From contig SIJG01000006.1 in the NCBI GenBank assembly GCA_023374025.1, positions 1,069,814 to 1,133,813 on the forward strand: 64,000 nucleotides of DNA, in the 5' to 3' direction. The notes under the pieces were generated by a model. That model was not told the DNA's origin and did not search any database. It saw only the letters and a list, made by a program, of their open reading frames with translations. The position numbers were made by a program, and so were the translations under genes. This document shows, in pieces, positions 1 to 14,300 of this stretch (position 1 is the first letter of the stretch; every line of letters starts with the position of its first letter). Source of the stretch: Heterodera schachtii (lineage: Eukaryota; Nematoda; Chromadorea; Rhabditida; Heteroderidae).

Positions 1-3000
1 GCTGCCGCGCGGGGAGCCGCCGGACTTTTTGGAATGGCTGAGTAATGTCAGGGCCCGTCCCGGCTCACAGGTTGGGGGAGGGGAAGCATGCATATTTGAA
101 ATATTAATTTTTTTTTATTCTCTGCCTCATAGGTGCACCACAAAGTCGTGTACACGGGCGACCCGCGTCCGTCCATCGCTTGGTTCATCAACGGGCACGA
201 GGTGCGCGACTCGAGCGAAATAAGCATCCGAACGGACAGCAACACGTCCGCGCTGGTGATCAACAGCTTCAGCCCGGACAAACACGTGGGAGAGATCATT
301 TGCAAGGCGGAGAATGACGCGGGGTGAGAAGCATTTTGAAATGGAGGGAAAAGCCATTAAATGGTCAATAATGAGTTAATGACTAATGCATAAATGAAAA
401 TAAGTTTAAAATTAAAATTTTAGTCATTTTCTCAAAATATCACATAAAATTTAAAAGATTTATCGGAAGTGTGAATTGGAAAATCAGAACACTTTTCTTT
501 AAAATAAATAAATAAATTAATATATTTTTATTTAGCGAAGTTTCCTGCACCGCAAATATGGCAGTACGTTAATTCTTTTCGGCCTTTTAAGTGCATTTGT
601 TTGAGGAGTAATTTTTGTAAATTTGATCATCAGACGTACACATCGGACATGTTCACCGAGTCGGAAAGCGGCTCAATGGTGGAGGACCAGCAGATGAGAG
701 AAATGCTGGAAGTTGAGAGGCAAACGATGCGCACGCCGACGCCAATAATGGCACCGGCATTCATCACCAAAATCAAAGACACGCGGACCCAACGCGGGCA
801 CCAGGCCATTTTCGAATGTGTAGTGCCGGACACGAAGGGCGTGTGCTGCAAGTGGCTCAAAGACGGCAAAGTGAGTGCCGAACTCGGAAGGGCACCTTAT
901 TTATTCCTTGAAACATTTAGAATATCGATATTAGAGACGAGAACAAGACCGAATTCTTTCAGTATTCCCAGAGATTCTGATTTTGACACTGATGATTTTT
1001 TGTAAAATGCGTCCCGATCAGGATCTCAAAAACAGTCTTGATATCCATGTCCGGGTCCAGTTCCCGAGTCTTGGTTTTGAGATTTTTTCCTAATTCCCTC
1101 CACAAAGGAAATTGAACTGATCGCCCGAATTCGCGTCCAAGTGCAAACCATCGAAGGGTTCACCACCAGTGAGCTGGTCATTGACGAAGTTGAGCCTGAA
1201 GACGCGGGCAAGTACACCGTCGTTGTGGAGAATGTGGCCGGCAGTGCGGTGTGCGAAGCGGAACTCACTGTTGTCGGTGTGCTCTTTTTACCGTTAATTA
1301 CTGACTAATTAAAACTAATTAATTGCCAAAAGGGTTTAATTATCATTAAAACTAATTAATTGCCAAAGAAAGGTATAATTATCAAATATATGTCAGTGTA
1401 GTTGCTGCTGCTTATAATGTTCTTTAATTTGCTATTTTTTTCCCGCAGAAACGCTGGACAAACCCGTGCAGATTGCGCCTGAATTTGTGGTTCAGTTGCA
1501 GGACAAGCAGGTGCGCGAGGCGGAGCGCTGCACATTCGAGTGCAAAGTAACCGGACTGCCAGAGCCGACGTGCAGTTGGTACCGCGACGAGGAACGCCTG
1601 ACGGAGCAGACGCAGCACGTGCGCATCGAAAGCGTGAAGGGCATTCAGCGGCTGACCATCGAATCGGTGGAGCTGACGCATGCGGGCACGTACACGTGCC
1701 GAGCGGAGAACGCGCTGGGACGGACGGAGACGAGCGCAACGCTGCGCATTGAGAGTGAGTGACCAATCCCGCACTTAAATGATTTCTATTTGACAAAACA
1801 AAGTAATTATTAACCAAGAATTAATTATTTAAATTTTGCAGCCCAAGCACCACAGTTCACGCGCACTCTGTCGGACCAGGAAGCGCAGATCGGTGGCCAG
1901 GTGGTGTTGGAATGCAGCGTGACTGGCATTCCCCAGCCGACCATCGAGTTCCAAACTGTGCACGACAGTTTCCGCATTCTGACCGGCACGCGCGTGTCCA
2001 TCCAACACGACGCAACCCACACGCAGTGGCGCATGGTGATCAAAGACGTGGTGGAGAGCGACTTTCGTCAGTACCGCGCGGTGGCCAAGAACAGTGTTGG
2101 CCAAGCGGTGTCCGAGTGCACTGTGCGCGCCTCTGAGCCGGGCATTGAACGCCCACGCATTGTGGACGGGCTGAAACGGCAGCGCGTCCGGGAGCATGAG
2201 ACTGCGGAAATGTGTGTACGGGTGCTGGGCGCCGGCAAGCCGGGACAGCCGCCACCCGACGTGCAGTGGTTCCGCAACGGCGAGCCTTTGCAGCCGGACG
2301 GCCGCAAGTTGGAGGTGGTCGAGTACCGGGAGGCAGGCGAGTACAAGCTGATCATCAACGACTGCTTGGCCGAGGATGCGGGCGACTACGGCGTGCGCAT
2401 CAGCAACAAAGTGGGCCAGGACAGCAGCCACGCGCAACTGGCGGTGGACCGCGCGGAGGAATTGCTGCAGAAGCCCGAGTTCACCGAACCTCTGAAGGAC
2501 GTCAGCGTGCGGACGGAGGAAACGGTTGTGCTGCGCGTGACCGTTGCGGGCAAACCGGAGCCAGACGTACAGTGGCTGAAGGACGGTGAACTAATGCAAG
2601 TTGATGGGCAGCACCTTGTGCGCAATGATGAGACGGAAACGGGGCGGCACACTCTGACGCTGAACCAAGTTCGGCTTGAAGACGCTGCGCTGTACACATG
2701 CAAGGCGACCAACAAGGCGGGCGAAGCGGAAAGTCGGGGACGGCTGAGCGTGCAGGAGGACCTTGAAGCACCGCGTTTCACGGAAGGACTGCGTGATGTG
2801 CGGATCAAAGAAGGCGAGACCACCACACTGTCCGTCACTGTCAGCGGAAAGCCTGAACCGGAAGTGCACTGGTACAAGGACGGAGCGCCAGCACAAATTG
2901 ACACGGTGCGCGTGGTGAGACGAGATGGCGAACAGGGTCAGCACACCCTGGTGATGAACAACGCTGCGGCGACGGATGCCGGAACATACACGTGCAAAGC

Positions 3001-6000
3001 GGTCAACAAGGCGGGACAGGCGGAGACGAGCGGCAAACTGAACGTGCAGGAGGTGACGGAAGCGCCAAAATTTGTGGAGGGGTTGAAGCCGGTGGAAGTG
3101 CGCGAGGGCGATACCGGCACGCTGAGTGTGGTGGTCAGCGGAAAGCCGGAGCCAAAATTGGAGTGGTTCAAGGACGGCTATCCGGTGACCATCGACGGCG
3201 AACACATTGTGCAGCATGACGATGGCCAAGGCCGGCACAGGCTGGTGATCAACAATGCCAAGCCCAGAGATGCCGGCTCGTACACGTGCAAAGCGGTGAA
3301 CGCAGCTGGTCAAGTGGTCACGCAAGCCAAATTTGGCGTCATTGAAGCGGTGGAAGTGCCGAAGTTCAGCCAGGAGCTGAGACCGCTTGACGTGAATGCG
3401 GGCGACACCGGCACAATGAGTGTGGTGGTGGAGGATGGCAAGCCGGAACCGAAAATTGACTGGTTCAAGGACGGCCACCCGCTGCACATCGACGGACAGC
3501 ACATCGTGCGCAGGGACGAGCCCGACGGACGGCACTCGCTGACTATAAACAACGCACGGGCGGAGGATGCCGGCACGTACACGTGCAAAGCGTCCAACAA
3601 GGCGGGACAGTCGGTATCCGAAGCCAACTTCGGCGTCCAACAGCGCGTTGAAGAGCCTGCTCAGCAGCAGGCCGAGCCGATGTTCCTCGTGCCGCTCGAG
3701 CCACAGACAGTCCGCGAGGGCGAAACAGCGGAGATGTGCTGCAAGGTGAACGCGGAAGAGTCCAAGCCGGACATTCGCTGGTACCACGACGAAAAGCTCG
3801 TTGTGCCGGGCCAGCAGCCGAACGTTGTCATTGAACAGCTTGCGGATGGGACATTAAATTTGCGCGTGCAGTCCGCCACCAAGTCCGACATTGGCATGTA
3901 CCGCTGCGAGGCGGTCAACGCGGCAGGCCGTGCGCAGACCAGCGCGCCGTTAAAATACGCGGAAGAGATGGAGGTGGACTACAAGTTCGAGCTGGCTGAG
4001 CCCATGTTCGTGCGTCCTCTGGAGCCGAGGACGGTGCGCGAGGGTGAACCGGCGGAGATGAGCTGTAAGGTTAACGTGGCCGAATCGCGACCCGACATTC
4101 GCTGGTACCGCGACGACAAACCCATCTTGCCTGGCCAAGAGCCGAACGTCGTCATTGAACAGCTTGCGGATGGCACACAAAAGTTGCGCGTCCTGCACGC
4201 GTCTGCCTCGGATTTGGGCGTGTACCGTTGCGAGGCGATCAATCCTACGGGCCGTGCGCAAACGCAGGCACCGCTGCGGTACGCGGAGGAGCGGCTAATT
4301 GATCAGCCGGAAGAGGAGCACGCGCCGTTGTTGAGCTGGCGTCGAACCCTACGCGACCAGCAGATGTCAAAGGGAACGCGTGGCGTCGTGTTCGAATGCC
4401 AGCTGGAGCCGTCGTCACTCAGCGCAGTGAAACGCGTGGACTGGCTGAAGGACGGCGCCATCCTGGCCAACAAGATGGAGCTGTACTCGTTGCGAGTGGA
4501 GCAACTGCAGGACGGCACCCAACGGTTGCTGTTCGATCGCGAAGCGCACTTCGACCACATTGGCGTATATCGCTGCGTGGCCACCGATGCCAGCGGCAAC
4601 CAAATTTGGACAGAGGCGCGGCTCAGCGTCATTGGTAATATATTCTTAGAAAATTTTCGGATTATTAGGATATTTTGTCTGCTTTAAGCACCTCGCGACG
4701 CGGAAGAGATGGCGCCCGGACCGCCCGAGTTTGTGGAGTTGCTCAAGTCGTGCACCACCACAATTGGCGGCACGGCGGTGCTGCGCTGCAAAGTGAAGGG
4801 CAACCCGCGGCCGACCATCGCATGGTCGCGCCAGGGCTATGGGCCGTTGTCGGAGTCGGATCGGATTAGCACGGAGTACCACGAGGACGGCACAATCATT
4901 TTGACGCTAACCAATGCGGACATGGACGACACGGGGGAATACAGGTGGGGAACGGGACAACAACAACAAGCAGTAGCAGGAACACATGGGGATGAACAAT
5001 GCGGACATCTATCCCTTCACAGATGCGATGCCGAAAATGATTATGGCACGGCATGGACTGAAGGTCCGATTATCGTCGCTGCCGAGGGCAGTTTGCCGAC
5101 CGAAGGCGAAGCGCCCGATTTTATTGAGCCCGTCCGACCGATTACAGTCAAAGTGGTAGGCACAGAGAAATATGTGAATTGCAAAATTGTTGATGCTATT
5201 TCGAGACTTACCCAATTTATCGAGAATCACTTTAATTTCTGACACAAATTTTTAGGGCGACACCGGCATTTTGGAGGGCCGAATCACCGGTTTGCCGTTC
5301 CCCGAGGTCAAATGGTACAAGGGCGAGCAGCTGATCACACCCGGCCTCAACCCGCGCTATCGCCTCGAGAATTTGCCGGACGGCACGCAACGGCTAATTA
5401 TTACGAACGCACAAATGGGCGACATGGACGACTACCGGTGTGAGGCGACAAACAAATACGGCGACGTATGGAGCGACGTCACATTGACCGTACAAGGTGA
5501 ACAGTGGGGAGGGGGTACGGTATTTGCTAGGGCTGCCCAGAATTCTCGAGACAAAATCTCGAAAATCGAGTTGAGTACCAACAGACCAAAGAGCCGAGAC
5601 TTACTCGAGACCGAGACTCTTGAGCATCATTAGCATTTTGGTGGATTTAATGAAGAGTAATTAATTTTTCAATTTCCATTTGTGCATTTAGAGCCTGAGC
5701 CGGAAGAGGAGCCATCGTCGCCATATTTTGTCAGAGGACTTCAAGAAGTGCGAGTGACCGAAGGAGAACAAGCGGATTTGGAATGTGTGGTGAAGGGATG
5801 GCCAACGCCCGAGGTCAAATGGTACAAGGTACTGTATGAGTATGGTAATGTTTCATAAAAATTTCGCTAATTTTTAGGATGACGATGAGATTCGGCCCGA
5901 GGATGTCAATTTCCGCGCCACTCAGTCGCCGGACGGCACGTGCCACCTGACGTTACCCGCCGCGCGCATCACCGACGCAGGAGTGTTCCGTTGCAGCGCC

Positions 6001-6422
6001 ACAAACCCGTCCGGCACTGCGCACACAGAAGCGCCACTGCGCGTACTGCTCGAGGAAGAGGCGCCGATGCCAGCCGAAGTGGCACCCGAATTTGTACAAG
6101 GGTTGAAGCCAGTTCAGGTGGGAAAACTCAAAAAACCAGAGAAATAATGGCATCATCGACTGTTCGAAAATATCAGGCCACGGAAGGAGACGAGGCGATG
6201 TTCGAGTGCCAACTCAGCGGTGTGCCGCAGCCACAGGTCAAATGGTACAAGGATGACGTGCCGTTGGGTCCGGCGGACGCGGTCAAATTCGAGGCATTGC
6301 CGGACGGCACGCAACGACTGATAATCCCCAAGTCGCGCATGGACGATCAGGGCAATTATTGTTGCGAAGCGACAAATCCGGCAGGAACCGCCACGACAAA
6401 AGCACCGCTGAGAATTATCCGT
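1..6422 (+). other. unc-89: unc-89 Ig array, part 1 (about 16 Ig domains)
   Basis: Exons here encode consecutive I-set Ig domains. The largest, 1842-4634, is a single exon holding nine of them in tandem with a highly repetitive plan: a PxF start, a WxKDG core and DAGxYTCKAxNxAG. Adjacent domains at about 2.47-3.65 kb are very alike, suggesting local amplification within the gene. Before that exon the domains are split by small introns, at 327-536, 871-1107, 1277-1448 and 1755-1841. An Ig linker rich in Met/Glu (634-750) sits between the first and second visible domains. In the family these domains serve as binding sites for M-line partners; no partner can be assigned from sequence here. Confidence 0.9.
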
Positions 6423-9400
6423 AACTAAAAAACAACCGATCGCTAATTAGAAAATTTTATTAATTACAGCGATAGAAGCAAAGCCAGCGGTTGTGGAGGA
6501 AAGGCCGAAGGAAGAAGAAGCAAAGCCAATGGAAGAGGAAAGGCCGAAGGAAGAAGAAGCAAAGCCAATGGAAGAGGAAAGGCCGAAGGAAGAAGAAGCA
6601 AAGCCAATGGAAGACGAAAAGCCGTTGGAGGAAGAAACCAAAATGGAATTGGAAGAAGCCAAACCAAAGGAGGAAGAAGCCGTTAAGCCCTTTGAAGAAG
6701 CAAAGCCAATGGAAGAGGAAAAGCCGAAGGAAGAAGAAGCAAAGATCGGACTGGAAGAAGCCAAACCAAAGGAGGAAGAAGCCATTAAGCCCTTTGAAGA
6801 AGCAAAGCCAATGGAAGAGGAAAAGCCGAAGGAAGAAGAAGCAAAGATCGGACTGGAAGAAGCCAAACCAAAGGAGGAAGAAGCGGCGAAACCATTTGAA
6901 GAAGAAGCGAAACCAATGGCGAAGGAAAAGCCATTAGAAGAAGCAGCAAAAATGGAGTGGGAAGAGGCAAAACCAAAGGAAGAAGAAGCGAAAGTGCCCG
7001 AAGAAGAAACAAAACTAATGGATGAGGAAAAGCCAACGGAAGAAGAGAAGGCGACAACGGGTTGGGAAGAAGCCAAACCAAAAGAGGAAGAAGCCAAAGC
7101 GCCAGAAGAAGAAGCAGTGAAGCCAATGGAGGAGGAAAAGCCAAGGGAAGAAGAAGTCAAAATAGGACTGGAAGAAGCAGAAGCGAAAGAGGAAGAAGAA
7201 GCGGCCAAACCGTTTGAAGAAGAAGCGAAACCGATGGAGGAGGAAAAGCCGAAGGAAGAAGAAGCCAAGGTGGAGGAAGAAGCGGAAAAGCCAAAAGCAA
7301 TTGAAGTGGAAAAGCCGACCATCAGACAAGGCATGCAGGATCAAAGCCTGCCGAAGGTATAGGGAGGACATAAATAACTTTAAAAAGATTCAATTTTGGC
7401 ACAGGGCTCTCCGCTTGTGCTGGACGTTCAAGTGGGCGGAACTCCGACCGACGTGCAATGGTTCCGCGACGGACGTCCGCTTGACGAGGCATCGGGAGTT
7501 ATTGCGGAGGATTTGGGCGATGGTCACTTCCGTCTGACCGTGCCGGAATTGGCCAATGACGGCGATTTTGGACGCTACGCTGTCAAAGTGAGCAACGAAG
7601 CGGGCGACGCGGAATCGGTGGCCAACATCACGGAGAAAGGTGGACCAAAAGCACGTTTATATAGTAGGAATTGCCAGGTTTACGGTACAATGAAAAAAGA
7701 TACATTCTGCGCATCCCTTCCATCATTTGATCAGTTTGTCAATGGTATTCTGATCACTTTCTCAATAGCATTTGATCAGTTTCTCAATGATATTGCATTT
7801 GATCAGATATTCTGGTCATTTAGGCTTTGATCAGTTTCTCAATGGTATTCTGATCAGTTTCGCAATGGCATTTGATCAGTTTCTCAATGATATTCTGTCA
7901 ATGGCATTTGATCAGATATTCTGATCACTTTCTCAGTGCCATTTAATCAGTTTCTCAATGATGTTCTGATCGGTTTCGCAATGATATTCTGATCAGTTTT
8001 GTTTGGCAGGTGATTTTTGTGACTAATCAATCTTTGAGTGAATTATTTGACCAGTTTTTTTTTGTTGATTGACCCTTTAATCATTTGCCTGCCGTCCCTT
8101 TCCATTTTTATTAATTGGCTTTGCTTCAGTATTCTTTCTACTAATTAATTTGCTTGGTGTGTTTTAATATTGTACCTCTGTTTTGTTATGCCTATCAGCC
8201 GTTTATTTCGTTGGGAAATGAAAGTGAAAATGCTGATTACTGTAATGATGGTGGACGGTAACATGCTGCTGATTCTGTACGATCACTGCTTTTTCTCCTC
8301 TTTCTCTCCCTACAGCTTCTTCCCTCTCCTTTCGCTGCTTTCCGTCTCCGTCTCTTACAGTGCGAACCCCGCAAATCCGTGACCGTATCCGTGCGGTCCT
8401 GGGTGACCGTATCCGTAGCGGTAGCCACCGTACCCATCGTCATGGTGTGGGCCACCGAAACCGTAGCCATAACCGCCGTATTGTCTGTCGTGCAGACCGT
8501 AGCCATAATCCCCACCGTAATGGGGTGCTTCGTGCCCATAACCATAGCCTCCGTCATGGTGTCCGTCGTGGTGTCCGTCGTGGTGCGGGTCATGGTGACC
8601 GTAGCCACCGTAGTCGTCACCGTAGAGCCCTTTAATTACTATAGTTGAAAATAATACCCCAGGGAATTGGGACAGAATTAAAAATTAATTACCCGAGCCA
8701 AGACACACAGAAGCAACTCCGATCAGTACAAAGGGCAAAGTGATCAGAGCAGAATTCATTTTTCACGAGCTTTTATTTGAAAGTGAAAGGGTTTTTATGT
8801 TAAAAAATCCGCAGAAATTAATTTTAAAAAATATAAAAAGAAATTAAAATATTTGCTTTGAGAGGTGAATGTTTCTGCATTTGTCAGGCTTCGGAGTGCC
8901 GCTTTTATACTGATTTCTGTCCTCCCTTTCTGCTAAACTCGTTCCGCCGCCTTTGGCAAAATGCGCCGTTTTTTCCATTCCCCGCAATTTTCGCTAAAGG
9001 GGGGGGGGGGAGAAGCGCTGGATATACGAACATGATAATTGTGTGTATTTTGCTGTGATTAGCCTATTGCACAACGTGTAATTGCTTTGCCCAATATTCG
9101 CTCCGAAAAGTGCCAATAATTGCGCAATTAATGCGATAATTGTCAAAGCCGCCAAACCAAAGCGTACCCCGACAGAATGAATGACTGACTGACATTATGC
9201 CAATCATTCCCCTTCAATTGTTGATCAAAAATGTTCTTCTTAGCAATTGAGTCATCGAATCGAATTTCAAAATAATGCAATTTCCGAATAAATTTTAGCG
9301 CCGGAAGAGCAAAAGCCGGAAATTGTGCGCGGTTTGGTGCCGGTCAGCGTTCGGCCAGGAGAGCCGACCAAATTTGAAGTGGAGGTGAAGGGACCGGTGC

Positions 9401-11289
9401 GATCGGTGAAATGGTACAAAAACGGACGGGAGATGGAACAGCCGGAGACGGAGCAGGACGGGAACTGTTACCGACTGATCATCCACTCGGCTGGTCCTGA
9501 CGATGAAGCGGATTATAAGGTGGACGGAGGGAAGGGAGGGAGGAAAGACGGGGATGGCACACAATTGGGAAACAATGGCACTAAGCAGCGATGGCATGGA
9601 TTAGGGGATAACGAAAACTCTGGCATTATTGAATATTTAATTACCCTTTACTATATTAATTCCCACGAAATGGCACAGGTGGTGCTGTCCAATTTGGGCG
9701 GCGAAGCACAGTCCGAAGCACCGCTGAAGCTGATCAAACCGTTACGCTTTGTACGTCCGCTTGAGGATGTAACGGTGCCAAAGGGTCATCGGGCAGTGCT
9801 AAGTGAGGCGGACAAATAATTAAGGCAAAACAATTAAATTAAAATTAGTGGCGGAGACGGACCGCTCACCGGCGCTCGCTGTCAAATGGTTCAAGGAGGG
9901 CAAGGAGCTGGTGCCGGGCGAGGCGGAAACCAAAGCACAACCAAAGCGCGTGTCGGATACAAAGTTTCGGCTTGAAGTGCCGGACACGGACGCGGACGAC
10001 ACCGCCCAATACTCCGTAGGGAGCAGCAATTAAAGCAATAATTAATTGTCCTGCTGACCACAGATCAAAGTGTTTGACCGCGAGGACGAGCCCGGCGTGG
10101 AGTGCAGCTGCGCACTGACCGTGCTGTTGCCAGAGGAAAAGCCGGCGGAACCGCCGCGGTTTGAGCGACCGTTGCGCGAACAGACCATTCCGGAAGAGGA
10201 CGAGTTGGTGTTGGAAGTGGAAACGCAGGGAAAGCCGCACACCGTCCGATGGTGGGTACAGCAGCCAATCCACTGACCTTAATTAACATGGCCCACCCCC
10301 GCCGCTGTAGGTACAAGAACGGCCAGCAGTTGTCCCCGTCGGATCGGTCGCGCATGGAAAAGCTCGGCCCGGACCGCTTCCGGCTGGTGGTGCCAAGCGC
10401 ACTGCAGGACGACACGGGCGACTACGCGTGCGAAATTGCCAACGACGCGGGACTGGCGCGCTGCGAGGCGCGCCAAACAGTGGAGCCGTTCCCGGAGTTC
10501 ATCCGACCGCTGCAAGACCTTTCCGTGGTGGAGGGCGAACGGGCCGAATTCTGGTGCGAAACAAACCTAAGATCGGTGCGTTCAGTGCATAATGCAGCAT
10601 ATAATTTGTTATCATTAATCAAATTGAGACTAATTACTGATGAAAGACGACAATTGAATCATACGGTATTTCTTAGGTGCCGCACACTGTCAAATGGTAC
10701 TGTAACGGGCAAGAGCTGAAAACGGACGACCGACATGAGCTAAAAGTGCCGTATTCTTGCAACCACAATAATTTTGAACACAGTTTGACATACACAATTT
10801 CAGGTCGAGAATAATGGCGGCATTTTCCGGATGATTATCAAATCGGCCGTTAAATCGGATGGGGGAACGGTGCGAATTGAACTCGAAAATACGGCGGGAA
10901 AAGCGCACAGTGAGGCCAAATTGACAGTGCAAAGTGCCAAGAAAGAGGTCAAGCAAGCATTATATTGGCTAATTATTATTCAAAATTTAATTTAAATTTT
11001 CAGTTGCCAAAAATTGTCAAAGCGTTGTTGGACCAAATTGTTGCGGAAGGCGAAGAATTGACATTCGAAGTGCAAGTGGCAGGCGAAGTGGACCAAATTC
11101 GATGGCTGAAGAACGGCCAACCGCTGGACAAAGACGGAAGAGTCAAAATGATCAAAGTGGACGAACAAACGTACGTCGTTGCTTTTGCTCTGATCATTCA
11201 GCAATCTTAGCAACAATCGCCTCACACTGACATTTTTCCTTAGCAGTTACAGTATCCGATTGATTCATTCGGGCCAAATACAGTACCAT

Positions 11290-11320
<31 letters not shown>

Positions 11321-14300
11321 TTATTATTTGACAGCCTATAAATCTGATTCCGACCTGACTGCTGCTAGTGGACCTCTAATAAGCTAGCATTTTTACCAAT
11401 AGTACCGTATGCTGAATTTGAATTTGTTCAGCTACCGTATGACAATTCCAAGTGCCGCGCTGTCCGATGCCGGCGAGTTCGAAGTGCAGGCCATCAACGA
11501 CACGGGCAAAGCTGTGTCCTCAGCGCATGCCGAGGTGGACCAGGCACCGCGCATTGTGCAAGGCCTCGTCCCAGCAGACATCGCCGAGGGGGACGAGCAG
11601 GTGTTCCGTGTGGAGACATCGGCACCAATTCGGACGGGTTGAAATTAAAGATAATTAATTAATTTAAAAATCTATTCGCCTTATTTAGTCAAATGGTTCA
11701 AAAATGGCCGGGAGATTGAAGCGCCGCCGGGTGCTCGCATTCGGCTGAAGGATGTGTCGCCGAAGAAATACGAACTGCTAATTGATGACGCACAGCTTGA
11801 TGATGGGGCGAATTACAAGGTACAGAAAAGAGAGAGAGAGAGAGTGCTACAGTAATTGTCGGAAAATTAATGGTTGGATTACTGTATTATAATTGGTAAC
11901 GGATTATGGTAATAGACCTGCACCGGTCAATGGGCGGTATGTTGGTACTTGTCTTTTCTGTTCAGGTTGTGCTGTCCAATCGTGCTGGCGAATGCGAATC
12001 GTCCGCCGATTTGGGCGTGTGCAAACCGTCGGTGTTCAAACTGCGCAGCGGACTGCAGGACGTGACCATTGACGAGGGGCAACCGCTGGAATTGATGGCC
12101 GAGTTGGACGGCGAACCGGCGGCGGTCAAATGGTTCAGAAATGGCGAAGAGATAAAGCCGGACGAACGCATTAAAATTGTAAGCACTTAAGTTAGCATTG
12201 GCCTTGGCATAGTGATCAATCTTTTTTTCAAATTATTTCTTAATTACCCCCTCCTAATTACCCCCCACTTCTTCGCAAGGTGTCCAATCCGTCCACCGGT
12301 GTCTATTCCCTGAGCATTCCAAGTGCGCTTGCCTCTGACGGTGGTGCGTACCGCGTCGTATTCGAGAACCCGCGCGGCGGAGAGCTTTCCAGCGGTTCGG
12401 TGGCGCATGTGCGGGCCAAAAAGCGCGCGCCGGAGACGAACCCAGCAGTGTTTCTGAGCCCACTCGAAGACGTGGAATTGCCGGAGGGCGACACGCTCAG
12501 CCTGAAATGCAAAGTAAGTGTGATTTGTAAGCATTTAAAAAATGTATTTTTAATTGGTGCTAGGTCGATCCAAAAAAAAACTCAGTGTGGGCGTTCCAAA
12601 AAAAAACTCAGTGATTGATTGGTCATTTTCAGGAAGCCGATCGCACCATTTTCGAGGCACCAAAAGTGCCTGATCCGGAATCCGGACCAGCCCGGTTAAG
12701 AACAATTTTTTGTTCAGTTTTTCAAGGGCTATCTCCCAGGCCGGGTCCGGTTCTTGATCCATTCACTTGGAGCCCGTCATGGGTCGGACACCTCTGCCGG
12801 AGGACCCTCAGCCTCGCCCCCGAGCCTGTCGATGGCAAACCCAAACTAAGCGTGCCGGTACCAGCGGCTTTTTTGTACAGCTCGATGAGCTCTACAAAAT
12901 GATATCAATGGCGTCCGGCTATGTCTACTACAAATGGAGAAAATTGGCGAGAAATCTTTTTTTATTTTTTCAATTTTTCGCATCACTTCTCGCCAATTTT
13001 CTCCATTTGTAGTAGACACAGCCGGACGCCATTGATATCATTTTGTAGAGCTCATCGAGCTGTACAAAAAAGCCGCTGGTACCGGCACGCTTAGTTTGGG
13101 TTTGCCATCGACAGGCTCGGGGGCGAGGCTGAGGGTCCTCCGGCAGAGGTGTCCGACCCATGACGGGCTCCAAGTGAATGGATCAAGAACCGGACCCGGC
13201 CTGGGAGATAGCCCTTGAAAAACTGAACAAAAAATTGTTCTTAACCGGGCTGGTCCGGATTCCGGATCAGGCACTTTTGGTGCCTCGAAAATGGTGCGAT
13301 CGGCTTCCTGAAAATGACCAATCAATCACTGAGTTTTTTTTGGAACGCCCACACTGAGTTTTTTTTTGGAACGCCCACACTGAGTTTTTTTTGGATCGAC
13401 TCACCACGTTTTTAATTGACTAAAATGCCAAAAAAAAGGTTGGTGGACAGCCGTTGCCTGAGGAGGTCAAATGGTACCGTGAGGAAACCGAGCTGAAGCC
13501 GGACGGGGATCGAATTGCCATAAGACTCGGCCTCGACGGCACGGCCACGCTGCGCATTCGCGAAGTGCAGCTCAGCGAGGCCGGACAGTTCAAGGTAATG
13601 AGTGCCATTTGAAAATAATTATCTTTTTTAATTTTAAGGCTACCGCCTCCAACGAAGCTGGCCAAGCGGAGACAAAATGTCAAGTGAAAGTGCTGACGCG
13701 TGAGCCGGAACCGATGGCACCGAAGTTCGTCATCCCGCTGCGGAGCATCGAAGGCACGCCCGGCGAGCGTGCCGAGTTCACGGTCAAAGTGCGCGGAGTG
13801 CCAACGCCGGAACTGCAATGGATCCTCAACGACGCACCCATTGACTTTGCGAGAGAACCGCGCTTCAAATTGGAGGATATGCGCGACGGCAATTGGGCAA
13901 TGACCATTCAGGTAAAAGCAATTAATTAGTTATCTTGGAGTGTACAGTATACCCATACCGTACACCCACTGCATCCCCAATTTTCATAGGATATCCAAGA
14001 GACGGACTTTGGCACTTTGCGCTGTGTGGCTACCAATCCGCTCGGACGCGATGAGTGCGAAGCACAGTTCGACCCAAGCGCGGAATGGTTGGCAGGCCAA
14101 CGCGAGAAGGAGGGGTGGCCCCCGCGGTTCAATGTGCCGTTGTGGGACCGACGCGTGCCCGAGGGACAGCCGATGGCCATCGAATGCCATGTGGACGCGA
14201 AGCCGACGGCGGACATCGAATGGTACTTCAAAGGGGTAAGCAAGCGGAAGGGACACGGCACAGCCGAATTTGGCATTTGGAAAGGAAATTACACGAAATT

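Noticed and set aside
2591..3787. A 398-codon minus-strand open frame
   Set aside because: It is antisense to the nine-Ig exon, and its His/Leu/Arg-rich repetitive text mirrors the Ig repeats; no start context or domain.
6447..7334. A 295-codon Ser/Phe-rich minus-strand frame
   Set aside because: Shadow of the KPxEEE repeat on the other strand.
7726..8000. CRISPR-like regular repeats
   Set aside because: Repeats are imperfect, without unique spacers, and the genome is eukaryotic.
8237..8635. Thr/Met-rich and Arg/His-rich frames over the nested peptide gene
   Set aside because: Other frames of the same repeat; only the Gly/His/Tyr frame joins a signal-peptide exon in phase.
12615..13325. 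Identical 95-codon frames on both strands
   Set aside because: They are the two arms of one palindrome, not two genes.
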